Assembly: GCA_937916485.1 (NCBI GenBank)
Contig: CALFSV010000344.1
Span: 1-12,910, forward strand
DNA length: 12,910 nucleotides
Direction: 5' to 3'
Origin: an uncultured Paracoccaceae bacterium
GTDB lineage: Bacteria > Pseudomonadota > Alphaproteobacteria > Rhodobacterales > Rhodobacteraceae
Shown: in pieces, positions 1-6,245 of the stretch
Position numbering within the stretch: position 1 is the stretch's first letter
Layout of the letters: each line of letters begins with the position of its first letter
The notes under the pieces: model-generated
Database searches by the model: none
The model's input: the letters and a program-made list of their open reading frames with translations, nothing else
Told to the model about the DNA's origin: nothing
Position numbers and translations under genes: made by a program

Positions 1-38
1 AAATGGGATAAAACTATCCCAGTTGGTGGACCACTTCA

Positions 39-392
39 GTGGGGGCACTCCACTCTCTTGGAAGCAGCCCTTTGGACTGGATTGGCTTTGATCGCTGCGC
101 CATCGTGACCAAGGCGGGGACGGCCGGGTCGTTCTTTGTGGATGGCGGCGCCGCCACGTCCGGGGCCTTTGCACCTCAGTGGCAGGTGACGGCTGCCTAT
201 ATCGGGCGGGGCATCGCCTTTCAGGACCACTGGTCCGGCGTCATCCAGCAGATTGTCATCTATGATCGCGCCTTGTCCGGTGAGGAACGGCAAACGCTTG
301 AGGGCTGGGAAAGCTGGCACACCGGCAAAGGCGGAGCGAACCTTCCTGTGGATCATCCGTTCAAAGCGGCTGCGCCCATGACGACCCTTTAG
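39..392 (+). pseudogene. 3' remnant of a LamG / concanavalin A-like surface protein
   Basis: This frame encodes about 117 residues matching the C-terminal end of LamG/concanavalin A-like lectin-glucanase domains. The diagnostic tail is visible: a 'VIYDRALSGEERQ' helix followed by 'GWESWHTGKGGANLPVDHPFK', the usual end of this bacterial family. Such domains usually sit at the C terminus of large secreted or surface proteins and bind carbohydrate. The frame is closed upstream by a TAA at 9-11, and the only start is a GTG at 39 with no convincing ribosome-binding site. The first strands of the beta-sandwich and any signal peptide are missing, and neither other forward frame continues the domain across bases 1-40. 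I therefore read it as a truncated or frameshifted remnant. A frameshift joining it to coding sequence left of the window cannot be excluded. It converges on the polysaccharide-export gene. Confidence 0.5.
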
Positions 393-439
393 CGGCGTCT
401 CGAACGCCTTGTTGCCCGCTCAACCTTTGGACCGTGCCA

Positions 440-1843
440 TCAGTTCAGCGCGCTTCCAACCGAGGTGACAAGGGCCGGGATCGACTGCTGAATGGCCCGG
501 TTCCAACTGGTGATCGGCTGTTGCTGGACGAAAACGATGTCGTCGGGCCGCATCTCAAAGCGGGGTGCTGTGGTGAAGGCCGCTGCATTCCGTGCGTCGA
601 GATGCCAGGCGGTGACGGCGCCAAACTCTGCGCTTTCGGTGGCGGATCGCAGCACATAAATATGGCCCGGATTGCCCGTCGCCTGGTCGAACCCGCCCGA
701 CCCGAACAACACGTCCGCAAGGCTCGTCTGTTGGCCATAGGGCAGGGCAACGCGGCCCTGTTCGCTGACCTCTCCGGTCAGGTAGACATAGTCCCGCAAG
801 GTGGCCCCCAGCTCTTCGCGCACAAGGAACATGTCGCGGGCCTCGGTCAGGGCGGCGCGGCGCAGGCCGATTTCCATAGACAACTCATTAAGAGCTGCGG
901 CCCGATCCGCCCGCCGCAAGCCGATGACGGACAACTGGTTTTCGTAAAACGACTGCGCCCGGTCCAGATCGTAGGCGGTATCGACAAAGATCGCGTCGCC
1001 TGCCAGCACGGCCAGGTTCTGCAGATCGGCCCGACTGCGAAAGGCCTCAAGCGGGATTTGGTAGAGGGTGCCATCGCGGTACAGCCGGATCGTCGCATAA
1101 GCGAGATCGCGCACGGTCGTCCCACCGGCCAGGGTCAATGCTTCGGCGAGGCTCGTCCGGGTCAGGGTCAGGGCGCGGACCTGCGCCTCTGCCACCGCAC
1201 CGCCGACCGTGTAGCGCTGGGAGGCAAAGCCGGTGACTTGAACGCCGAAGGTCGGGTCGATGCGCGCATCGATCAACCGCTCGAATATCCGGCTTTCGGC
1301 CTCTTCGACCGTCATCCCCCGCACCGTGACCGCGCCGACCTGCGGGATGGATATCGCGCCGTCATCCCGGACGACCAAATCCTGATATGTCGTTTGCATC
1401 GCAGATGAGGTGGACATCCCCGCGTTTGACGCACCTTGGGCGAGGGCAAGGCGCAGGACATCACCATCCCCCAGACGATATGGACCGGGCTCAGAATTGG
1501 GCGGCGGCCGAAGTTCGGGCCGGGTCGGCGGCATGGCTGCGTAGACCGGTGCCTCTGGCAGAGAACCCGGTCCGCGCAATTGCCCCGAACCTGCTGTTTG
1601 AAAGAACACTGCCGGCAATGTTTGGGGGGCGTATGGCTGGCGATTTGCCTGTAATACGGTTTCGGCCGTGATCGGCAAGACCCGCACATCAAGGTCACCG
1701 GTTTGCGCGCCGACCCGGCTGTTGACATAGACGGTGCCGCAGGACGACAGGGTCAGCCCAATTGCAAGCCCACCCAATAGGCGAATGGCCTGCCAGGTTT
1801 TGCGCAACGGGATTTGCGGAGGTGTGGTCGTTTTTGTAAACAC
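440..1843 (-). CDS. Polysaccharide biosynthesis/export outer-membrane lipoprotein (Wza/KpsD family)
   Basis: The product is a predicted 467-residue outer-membrane auxiliary (OPX) protein that would form the exit channel for capsule or exopolysaccharide. I place the start at a GTG (1843-1841) because GGGGAAG lies nine bases upstream. It gives a compact lipoprotein signal: basic residues, a hydrophobic run, then LTLSSC with the lipidated cysteine at residue 35. The same frame is open to an ATG at 1951, but that version would bury the signal. After a Pro-rich linker, the Poly_export domain begins near residue 121 with PYRLGDGD. SLBB-type beta-grasp regions follow at about 206-290 and 352-440, the latter containing 'VYLTGEVSEQGRV'. 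No other capsule gene (Wzc-like kinase, glycosyltransferase, flippase) is in view, so it is isolated here. It could still belong to an unlinked pathway. Confidence 0.88.
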   Translation of the reverse strand: MFTKTTTPPQIPLRKTWQAIRLLGGLAIGLTLSSCGTVYVNSRVGAQTGDLDVRVLPITAETVLQANRQPYAPQTLPAVFFQTAGSGQLRGPGSLPEAPVYAAMPPTRPELRPPPNSEPGPYRLGDGDVLRLALAQGASNAGMSTSSAMQTTYQDLVVRDDGAISIPQVGAVTVRGMTVEEAESRIFERLIDARIDPTFGVQVTGFASQRYTVGGAVAEAQVRALTLTRTSLAEALTLAGGTTVRDLAYATIRLYRDGTLYQIPLEAFRSRADLQNLAVLAGDAIFVDTAYDLDRAQSFYENQLSVIGLRRADRAAALNELSMEIGLRRAALTEARDMFLVREELGATLRDYVYLTGEVSEQGRVALPYGQQTSLADVLFGSGGFDQATGNPGHIYVLRSATESAEFGAVTAWHLDARNAAAFTTAPRFEMRPDDIVFVQQQPITSWNRAIQQSIPALVTSVGSALN

Positions 1844-1888
1844 GTTCAGGTACTTCCCCGACAATCGTAACCATCCCAAACACGCGGG

Positions 1889-1915
1889 ACGCACAAGATT
1901 TTGCACGCACAAAAT
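1889..1915. promoter_or_regulatory. Repeat cluster upstream of the polysaccharide-export gene
   Basis: ACGCACAA occurs twice, at 1889-1896 and 1905-1912, sixteen bases start to start. Overlapping this, ATTTTG (1898-1903) and CAAAAT (1910-1915) form perfect inverted arms around six bases. The cluster lies about 45-70 bases upstream of the GTG start of the leftward gene, where an operator or activator site would sit. No known regulator is assigned. Confidence 0.3.
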
Positions 1916-2028
1916 CAGCCCCATCACACAGGACACATGGCTTTGCGTCAAGCGTCAGGTTTTCGGTGCCAGGGTGGTGACTTTCATTCCGGCCCCGAAC
2001 CGGTTGGGCGACGCAGATCGCGCCTGCC

Positions 2029-2040
2029 GTTTGATCAAAC
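2029..2040. promoter_or_regulatory. GTTTGATCAAAC palindrome
   Basis: This is a perfect 12-bp palindrome in the divergent intergenic region. It superficially recalls FNR/CRP-type half-sites (TTGAT...ATCAA), but the four-base spacer is missing, so I do not call it an FNR box. It may be an operator for either flanking gene or chance. Confidence 0.2.
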
Positions 2041-2111
2041 CGCCCGATCACAACCCGCTTTGACCGGTGCTCATGGTATGTTGGGACGCGTTGCAGTACT
2101 CTTGTGATCAG

Positions 2112-2125
2112 GAAGAAGCTTCTTC
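2112..2125. promoter_or_regulatory. 14-bp perfect palindrome just upstream of the small secreted protein
   Basis: GAAGAAGCTTCTTC is a perfect palindrome ending 30 bases before the ATG at 2156, so it lies near the likely transcription start or in the leader. It could be an operator. In RNA it could fold into a short hairpin. Nothing in the window identifies the binding protein. Confidence 0.3.
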
Positions 2126-2155
2126 TTTCGGACTTTTTACAAGTTAGGAAACCGT

Positions 2156-2476
2156 ATGACCCTTCTGAGAGTTGCAATGTCTACAGTTGCGGTATTGGTG
2201 ACAGCTTCGGCGGCGATGGCCCAGGACGTTGCTTATGAGTTGACCAATGTGTCCGGTTTTACCGTCATGCAGGTCTTTACCTCACCTGCCAATGCTGGCG
2301 ACTGGGGCGATGACATCCTTGGCGCCGATGTCCTTGAATCGGGTACCACGTCGACGGTCTACATCATGGATAACAGCGACCAGTGCGAATATGACATTCT
2401 CTTCGTTTTCGACGATGGCGATGAAATGTCCGACCAGATCAATATCTGCGACCTGGCAAGCTACACGATCGAATAA
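2156..2476 (+). CDS. Small acidic secreted/periplasmic protein, conserved hypothetical
   Basis: The 106-residue product starts at an ATG preceded by TAGGAAAC. It carries a clear Sec signal peptide (hydrophobic residues 5-20, predicted cleavage after AMA, residue 22). The mature chain of about 84 residues is strongly acidic and has exactly two cysteines, C77 and C98, positioned for one disulfide. Between them is a 'YDILFVFDDGDE' strand-turn rich in Asp. The layout (YELTNVSGFTV, then a WGDD turn, then paired cysteines) looks like a small beta-sandwich. I recall it as a recurring pattern in small conserved hypothetical secreted proteins, but I cannot name a family. The Asp clusters might bind a divalent metal; that is a guess. 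No operon partner is evident: the next gene is more than 220 bases away and has its own operator. Confidence 0.8.
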   Translation: MTLLRVAMSTVAVLVTASAAMAQDVAYELTNVSGFTVMQVFTSPANAGDWGDDILGADVLESGTTSTVYIMDNSDQCEYDILFVFDDGDEMSDQINICDLASYTIE

Positions 2477-2538
2477 TCGGCCTACCTTGCGCGTTTGCGT
2501 CAAGGCTGAACGCCGGTCCTGCTCTTTTCGGGACCGAC

Positions 2539-2556
2539 ACGCGCCTTTAGGCGCGT
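2539..2556 (+). terminator. Hairpin downstream of the small secreted protein
   Basis: ACGCGCC and GGCGCGT form a perfect 7-bp stem around a TTTA loop, 63 bases past the stop codon. The tail (CACCGTCCTTTC) is only weakly T-rich, so this is a possible terminator or 3' stabilising hairpin rather than a clear intrinsic terminator. A second weak stem (GGTCC/GGACC) lies just before it. Confidence 0.4.
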
Positions 2557-2620
2557 CACCGTCCTTTCTCATCCATCCTCATAAGACCCGCATCGGACAC
2601 GGCCCGATTTGAGCCAGCCC

Positions 2621-2640
2621 CGGTTGCCCCCCCCCGGTTG
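2621..2640 (+). repeat. Cytosine homopolymer tract between two CGGTTG repeats, abutting a -35-like box
   Basis: CGGTTG at 2621-2626 is followed by eight cytosines and a second CGGTTG at 2635-2640, giving a run of nine Cs (2627-2635). The second repeat runs straight into TTGACA (2638-2643), a perfect -35 hexamer for the rightward 2-hydroxyacid dehydrogenase. No good -10 is seen at 16-18 bp; the best candidate is the weak TCTAGA at 2662-2667. Homopolymers of this length are prone to slippage. Confidence 0.4.
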
Positions 2641-2666
2641 ACAAAGCCCTGCATTGGCGTGTCTAG

Positions 2667-2680
2667 ACCGGTATACCAAA
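2667..2680. promoter_or_regulatory. UxuR/ExuR-type GGTATACC operator, site 1
   Basis: The sequence ACCGGTATACCAAA contains the perfect core GGTATACC (2670-2677), with a canonical right half (TACCAAA) and a diverged left half. It lies 24 bases before the ATG of the 2-hydroxyacid dehydrogenase and 23 bases after a TTGACA box, so a bound protein would cover the likely transcription start. It is the most degenerate of the three copies in the window. Confidence 0.6.
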
Positions 2681-2704
2681 CACAACAGTCCGGGAGCAGA
2701 CTTC

Positions 2705-3643
2705 ATGACCGCCACGCTAGCCATTGGCCCCTACAACGCGTCCGAGCGTCCTGCCCTTGAAGAGACCTTCCAGGCCCATATCGTCGCCAACGCCACCGAG
2801 GCTTGCGCGATCGAGGCCGCGACCCGCGCCGAGATCAAGGCGATTGCCTACAAGGGCCATCTGCCCTTTGGCGCGGCCGAGATGGACCTGTTTCCCAACC
2901 TTGGGGTGATTGCCAATTACGGTGTCGGCTATGACGCCATCGACGTGGCGGCCGCCTCGGCCCGGTCGATCAAGGTGACCAATACCCCCGACGTGCTGAA
3001 CGACGATGTTGCCGATCTGGCCATCGCCATGTGGATTTCCCAAGGCCGCGAGATGCGCCAGGCTGAGGCTTGGGTGCGCGACGGCAACTGGGCGACCAAG
3101 GGGGACTACCGTCTGAACCGCAAGGTCAGCGCCAGCAAGGTCGGTGTCATGGGCATGGGCCGCATCGGGCGCGACATCGCCGACCGTCTGGCCGCCTTCA
3201 GGACCGAAGTGCACTACCATTCCCGCAGCGAAAAGCAGACCCCCGGCTGGACCTATCATGCCGATCCTGTGTCGCTGGCCAAGGCGGTGGATTTCCTGTT
3301 CGTTGCCCTTGTCGGTGGGGCCGCAACTCAGAACTACGTGTCAAGGGATGTGATCGCAGCCCTTGGTCCGCGCGGTGTCCTTATCAACATCTCGCGCGGC
3401 AGCACGGTTGATGAAGAGGCACTTCTAGACGCATTGGAAAACGGGACTATTGCCGGCGCGGGCCTCGATGTGTTTCTGGGAGAGCCCAAGATCAACCCCC
3501 GCTTCCTGACCCTCGACAACGTGGTCCTTCAGCCCCACCAGGGGTCGGGCACAGTTGAGACACGGGCGGCCATGGCCAAGCTCCAGCGCGACAATGTTGC
3601 TGCTCATCTGGCCGGCGCGCCCCTCCTGACACCGGTCAACTAG
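2705..3643 (+). CDS. D-isomer-specific 2-hydroxyacid dehydrogenase, GhrB/hydroxypyruvate reductase type
   Basis: The 312-residue product is an NAD(P)H-dependent 2-keto-acid reductase. The ATG at 2705 has GGGAG eight bases upstream; an extension to 2654 would run through the operator and is rejected. The nucleotide-binding motif GMGRIG spans 150-155. The catalytic triad is Arg231 (NISRGS), Glu260 (VFLGEP) and His278 (LQPHQGSGT). The 'VTNTPDVLNDDVADLAI' segment and the C-terminal 'GSGTVETR' are typical of the GhrB/HPPR branch. That branch reduces glyoxylate and hydroxypyruvate and, in E. coli GhrB, 2-ketoaldonates such as 2-keto-L-gulonate to L-idonate. The shared operator with idnD/idnO makes a ketoaldonate substrate attractive here, but that is inference; glyoxylate/hydroxypyruvate reductase remains the alternative. 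It is a single-gene unit, convergent with the LysE gene 31 bases away. Confidence 0.88.
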   Translation: MTATLAIGPYNASERPALEETFQAHIVANATEACAIEAATRAEIKAIAYKGHLPFGAAEMDLFPNLGVIANYGVGYDAIDVAAASARSIKVTNTPDVLNDDVADLAIAMWISQGREMRQAEAWVRDGNWATKGDYRLNRKVSASKVGVMGMGRIGRDIADRLAAFRTEVHYHSRSEKQTPGWTYHADPVSLAKAVDFLFVALVGGAATQNYVSRDVIAALGPRGVLINISRGSTVDEEALLDALENGTIAGAGLDVFLGEPKINPRFLTLDNVVLQPHQGSGTVETRAAMAKLQRDNVAAHLAGAPLLTPVN

Positions 3644-3674
3644 GCCCAGTGGCATCGGGTCGGGCAGTCTGCCG

Positions 3675-4271
3675 CTACTGGCGCAGCCCGGCCGAGACGG
3701 CCAGCAAAACAACGGCCAGCATCGCGCTCGCCATGCCGTAGTTGATCCGCCTTTGGGCCCTGTCTGACAGGTTCAGCCTGTGCAGGCTGGCACCCGCCCA
3801 TAGCCAGGCCAGATGGATGGGGATCCAGATGGCGTTGACGATCAAAAGCTTGGTGATCGTCTCGTACATCAGGTTGTCGGGGGCATAGGGAAAGCCCGCG
3901 AAAAACGTGGTGTTCACTGCATAGGCCTTGGGGTTGATCGCCTGCAACATCAGCCCCGCCACCAGGCCGGGTGCGGTATGGGCGGTGATAAAGGCAACCT
4001 TGGCCCCGGCAAAGGCGATACGGGCGGCAAGGTACAAAAGGTACAGGATGGACGCCGTCATCAAAACCCAGCGGATAACAGGCTCTGCCAGAACCACGGC
4101 GGCCAAGCCGGTGATGACCCCCAGTGCGACGATATTGGTGCCGACAAACAGGCCGGTCACATAGCGCAGGCCCGCCCGAAAGCCAAAGCCCGCCCCGACA
4201 CCTGCCGTCGACAGAACCCCCGGACCGGGTGTGATTATCAGAAACAGGACGGCAAGGGCAAAGGTGATCAC
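3675..4271 (-). CDS. LysE/RhtB-family exporter coupled to idnD
   Basis: This 198-residue integral membrane protein of the LysE/RhtB translocator family has about six hydrophobic segments. The N-terminal signature TPGPG (residues 14-18) follows the first membrane helix, and 'LQAINPKAY' lies mid-protein as is usual for the family. The start is GTG, overlapping the idnD stop as GTGA (4 bp), so translation is almost certainly coupled to idnD. Known members export amino acids and related small metabolites. Linkage to idonate dehydrogenase raises the possibility of exporting a sugar-acid or overflow intermediate, which is inference only. No importer for a sugar acid is in the window. The length is slightly under the common 200-210 residues but nothing looks missing. 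Confidence 0.88.
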   Translation of the reverse strand: MITFALAVLFLIITPGPGVLSTAGVGAGFGFRAGLRYVTGLFVGTNIVALGVITGLAAVVLAEPVIRWVLMTASILYLLYLAARIAFAGAKVAFITAHTAPGLVAGLMLQAINPKAYAVNTTFFAGFPYAPDNLMYETITKLLIVNAIWIPIHLAWLWAGASLHRLNLSDRAQRRINYGMASAMLAVVLLAVSAGLRQ

Positions 4272-5305
4272 GCGCCGAACACCAGTTGCACTTTCATCGC
4301 CTTCGTCCGGTCATTGGCGGTGGCAAATGCGTCGGCAAAGTCGGCCAGCGCAAAGCTGTGGGTGAGGAGGGGGGCGACGTCGATCAGCCCTTGCTGCATC
4401 ATCCGCACGGCCAGCGGAAAGGCCTCGTGAAACCGGAAAGAGCCTTTGATCGCCAGTTCCTTGGCGGTGATCTGCATCATCGGCAGGGACATGTCTCCCG
4501 ACAGCCCCAGCTGGATTACTTGTCCCCGCGGCCGCAGGGTCGCGAGGCCTGAAACCAGCGCAGGCTGCGCGCCCGAACATTCGAACAGAACGTCCAACGT
4601 GCCTTTGCCGGTGGTATAGGGCGCGAGGGCATCGGGGCTTTCGGCAGTATTCAGTACCACGTCAGCGCCCACAGTACGGGCCATGGCCAGTCCGGCGGGG
4701 GCGATGTCGGTTGCGATGATCTCGGCCGCGCCTGCACGACGGGCGGCAAGGATAACAAGCACCCCGATCGGGCCGCAGCCTGTCACCAGAACGCGGCGCC
4801 CCAAAAGGTCGCCCGCCCGGCTGACGGCATGCAGGGCGACGGCCAGCGGCTCTGCCGTGGCGGCCTGCGCCGGGGTCAGGCCATTGGCGACAACGCATTG
4901 GCTGGCGTCCGCGATCAGACTGTCCCGAAACGCGCCTTGAATATGGGGAAACGGCATGGCCGAGCCATAAAACCGCATGTTCAGGCAATGGTTTGGTAGG
5001 CCGCGCTTGCACTCGGCGCAGGTCCAGCAGGGGCGCGAGGGCGACACGGCCACCAGATCGCCGGGGGCAAGCCCTGTCACCCCTTCGCCCAGTTCGACAA
5101 CCTCGCCGGACACTTCGTGCCCCAGCACCATAGGTTCGCGCAAACGGATCGCGCCAAAGCCGCCGTGGTTAAAGTAATGCAGGTCCGATCCACAGATCCC
5201 GCCCCGCCGCATGGCAATGCGCACCTCACCGGGGCCGGGCGTGGCGGTGGGGATGTCCCCCAGCCGCAGATCCTTGGCCGCATGCACAAACAGGGCTTGG
5301 GTCAT
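4268..5305 (-). CDS. idnD: L-idonate 5-dehydrogenase (zinc-dependent MDR family)
   Basis: The 345-residue enzyme oxidises L-idonate to 5-keto-D-gluconate with NAD(P). I choose the second of two tandem ATGs because AAGGA lies five bases upstream of it. Motifs closely follow E. coli IdnD as I remember it: RGGICGSDLHY, PMVLGHEVSG, NMRFYGSAMPFPHIQG and AEPLAVA. Catalytic zinc ligands are Cys38, His63/Glu64 and Glu152; structural zinc ligands are Cys93, Cys96, Cys99 and Cys107. The Rossmann loop is GCGPIG at 176-181, and Asp200 at the end of the second strand favours NAD+. It is divergent from idnO with a palindromic operator between them, and overlaps the downstream LysE gene. A related polyol or sorbitol dehydrogenase is the fallback, but the MRFYGSAM block is characteristic of idonate dehydrogenases. 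Confidence 0.92.
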   Translation of the reverse strand: MTQALFVHAAKDLRLGDIPTATPGPGEVRIAMRRGGICGSDLHYFNHGGFGAIRLREPMVLGHEVSGEVVELGEGVTGLAPGDLVAVSPSRPCWTCAECKRGLPNHCLNMRFYGSAMPFPHIQGAFRDSLIADASQCVVANGLTPAQAATAEPLAVALHAVSRAGDLLGRRVLVTGCGPIGVLVILAARRAGAAEIIATDIAPAGLAMARTVGADVVLNTAESPDALAPYTTGKGTLDVLFECSGAQPALVSGLATLRPRGQVIQLGLSGDMSLPMMQITAKELAIKGSFRFHEAFPLAVRMMQQGLIDVAPLLTHSFALADFADAFATANDRTKAMKVQLVFGA

Positions 5306-5339
5306 CATTGTCCTTTCGGCGCACTTGCATCGCCAATTC

Positions 5340-5353
5340 AATGGTATACCATT
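5340..5353. promoter_or_regulatory. UxuR/ExuR-type operator, site 2, between idnD and idnO
   Basis: AATGGTATACCATT is a perfect 14-bp palindrome 34 bases upstream of the idnD ATG and 65 bases upstream of the idnO ATG. For idnD, a TTGACA hexamer (5384-5379, minus strand) lies 25 bases upstream of it, so the operator would overlap the leftward transcription start. One site could control both divergent units. The core matches the GntR/FadR-subfamily UxuR/ExuR box as I recall it. E. coli idn genes are instead controlled by the LacI-family IdnR. Confidence 0.75.
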
Positions 5354-5374
5354 TTATCAAGGCGGTTCCGTCGG

Positions 5375-5387
5375 GCATTGTCAATGC
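5375..5387. promoter_or_regulatory. Second inverted repeat in the idnD-idnO intergenic region
   Basis: GCATTG and CAATGC form perfect arms around a single T. The repeat covers the TTGACA hexamer of the leftward unit and lies about 35 bp centre to centre from the GGTATACC operator. It could be a second protein-binding site or a by-product of the -35 sequence. Confidence 0.3.
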
Positions 5388-5418
5388 TGGGCGTGGGTCG
5401 CGAAGGGGGAGGATACCA

Positions 5419-6177
5419 ATGGACCTGTTTGATCTTACCGGGCGCACGGCCCTTGTCACGGGGTCCTCCATGGGGATCGGCCATGCGCTGGCGCGCGGCC
5501 TTGCTCAGGCGGGCGCCCGTGTGGTCTTGAACGCCCGCGACGGCGGCAGGCTGGCCGAAGCGGCCGAGGCGCTGCGGGCCGAAGGGGCAAAGGTCGACAC
5601 GCTGGTCTTTGACGTCACCGACGCCAAGGCTGTTCTTGAGGCCGTTGATGGCTATGAGGCCGATCGGCCAATCGACATCCTCGTCAACAACGCGGGCATG
5701 CAGCATCGCGGCCCGCTTGAGGATTTTGAGGTCGAGGCCTTTGACCGGCTGATGCGGACCAACGTCAATTCGGCCTTCTATGTCGGGCAGGCGGTGGCGC
5801 GGCACATGATCGGGCGCGGGGCAGGGCGGATCATCAACATCGCCTCGGTCCAGACCGCGCTCGCCCGTCCGGGGATTGCGCCCTACACCGCTTCCAAAGG
5901 GGCGATAGCCAACCTGACCAAGGGGATGGCGACCGACTGGGCCAAACACGGGCTGAACTGCAACGCCATTGCGCCGGGCTACTTTGATACGCCGCTGAAC
6001 GCGGCGCTTGTCGCCGACCCGGCCTTTTCGGCATGGCTGGAAAAGCGCACGCCCGCCGGGCGCTGGGGCAAGGTGGAAGAGCTGGTCGGGGCCTGCATTT
6101 TCCTGTCGTCCCCGGCGTCGAGTTTCGTGAACGGACAGACGATCTTTGTCGATGGGGGGATCACAGCCAGCCTGTGA
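5419..6177 (+). CDS. idnO: Gluconate 5-dehydrogenase (SDR family)
   Basis: The 252-residue short-chain dehydrogenase would reduce 5-keto-D-gluconate, the IdnD product, to D-gluconate. The ATG at 5419 follows a strong GGGGGAGG site; the frame is open to 5308 but that extension would run through the operator. The sequence parallels E. coli IdnO as I remember it: MDLFDLTGRTALVTGS at the start, 'VNNAGMQHR', 'IAPYTASKGAI', 'IAPGYF', 'AWLEKRTPAGRWG' and 'FVNGQTIFVDGG' at the end. Cofactor motif TGSSMGIG is at 14-21 and NNAG at 90-93. Catalytic residues are Ser143, Tyr156 and Lys160. Arg40 after the second strand would suit NADPH. It leads the rightward unit with the dioxygenase gene and shares its control region with idnD. 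Confidence 0.92.
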   Translation: MDLFDLTGRTALVTGSSMGIGHALARGLAQAGARVVLNARDGGRLAEAAEALRAEGAKVDTLVFDVTDAKAVLEAVDGYEADRPIDILVNNAGMQHRGPLEDFEVEAFDRLMRTNVNSAFYVGQAVARHMIGRGAGRIINIASVQTALARPGIAPYTASKGAIANLTKGMATDWAKHGLNCNAIAPGYFDTPLNAALVADPAFSAWLEKRTPAGRWGKVEELVGACIFLSSPASSFVNGQTIFVDGGITASL

Positions 6178-6187
6178 TATTGGCCCC

Positions 6188-6207
6188 TGTCACCAGCCTG
6201 CGTGACA
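6188..6207 (+). other. Intercistronic hairpin between idnO and the dioxygenase gene
   Basis: TGTCAC and GTGACA form a 6-bp stem around eight bases in the 68-base gap. There is no T tract, so it is not an intrinsic terminator. It could modulate mRNA stability between the two cistrons, or be chance. Confidence 0.25.
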
Positions 6208-6245
6208 CCGGCAAGGAAAGTCCAGCAAGACCAGAGGAGGGTTCC

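Larger units (their letters stand above)
1844..2155. other. Divergent intergenic region between the export lipoprotein and the small secreted protein
   Basis: These 312 bases separate two divergently transcribed genes and must carry both promoters. I see no credible small gene: the open frames crossing it are arginine- and cysteine-rich without a start signal. It holds several symmetric elements, listed separately: a direct plus inverted repeat near 1889-1915, a GTTTGATCAAAC palindrome at 2029-2040, and a 14-bp palindrome at 2112-2125. I could not identify a confident -10/-35 pair for either gene. Confidence 0.55.

Noticed and set aside
434..1408. A 324-residue open frame on the plus strand opposite the export lipoprotein gene
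   Set aside because: It is rich in Arg, Gly, Pro and Gln with no domain, signal or ribosome-binding site. It is the antisense shadow of a well-supported gene in GC-rich DNA.
2074..2082. ATGGTATG, a possible fourth operator in the divergent region upstream of the secreted protein
   Set aside because: The right half (ACCAT) is absent, so it is not a palindrome and does not meet the standard of the three real sites.
2717..3259. A 180-residue leftward open frame inside the 2-hydroxyacid dehydrogenase gene
   Set aside because: His/Gly/Val-rich low-information sequence, fully contained in a gene with an intact catalytic triad; antisense shadow.
3663..3673. GGCAG-T-CTGCC hairpin between the convergent 2-hydroxyacid dehydrogenase and LysE genes
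   Set aside because: The loop would be one base (three if the stem shortens) and there is no T tract on either strand, so I do not call a terminator.
5411..5419. GGATACCAA, resembling half of the GGTATACC operator, at the idnO ribosome-binding site
   Set aside because: Only one half-site matches and symmetry is lost; the bases are explained by the Shine-Dalgarno and spacer.
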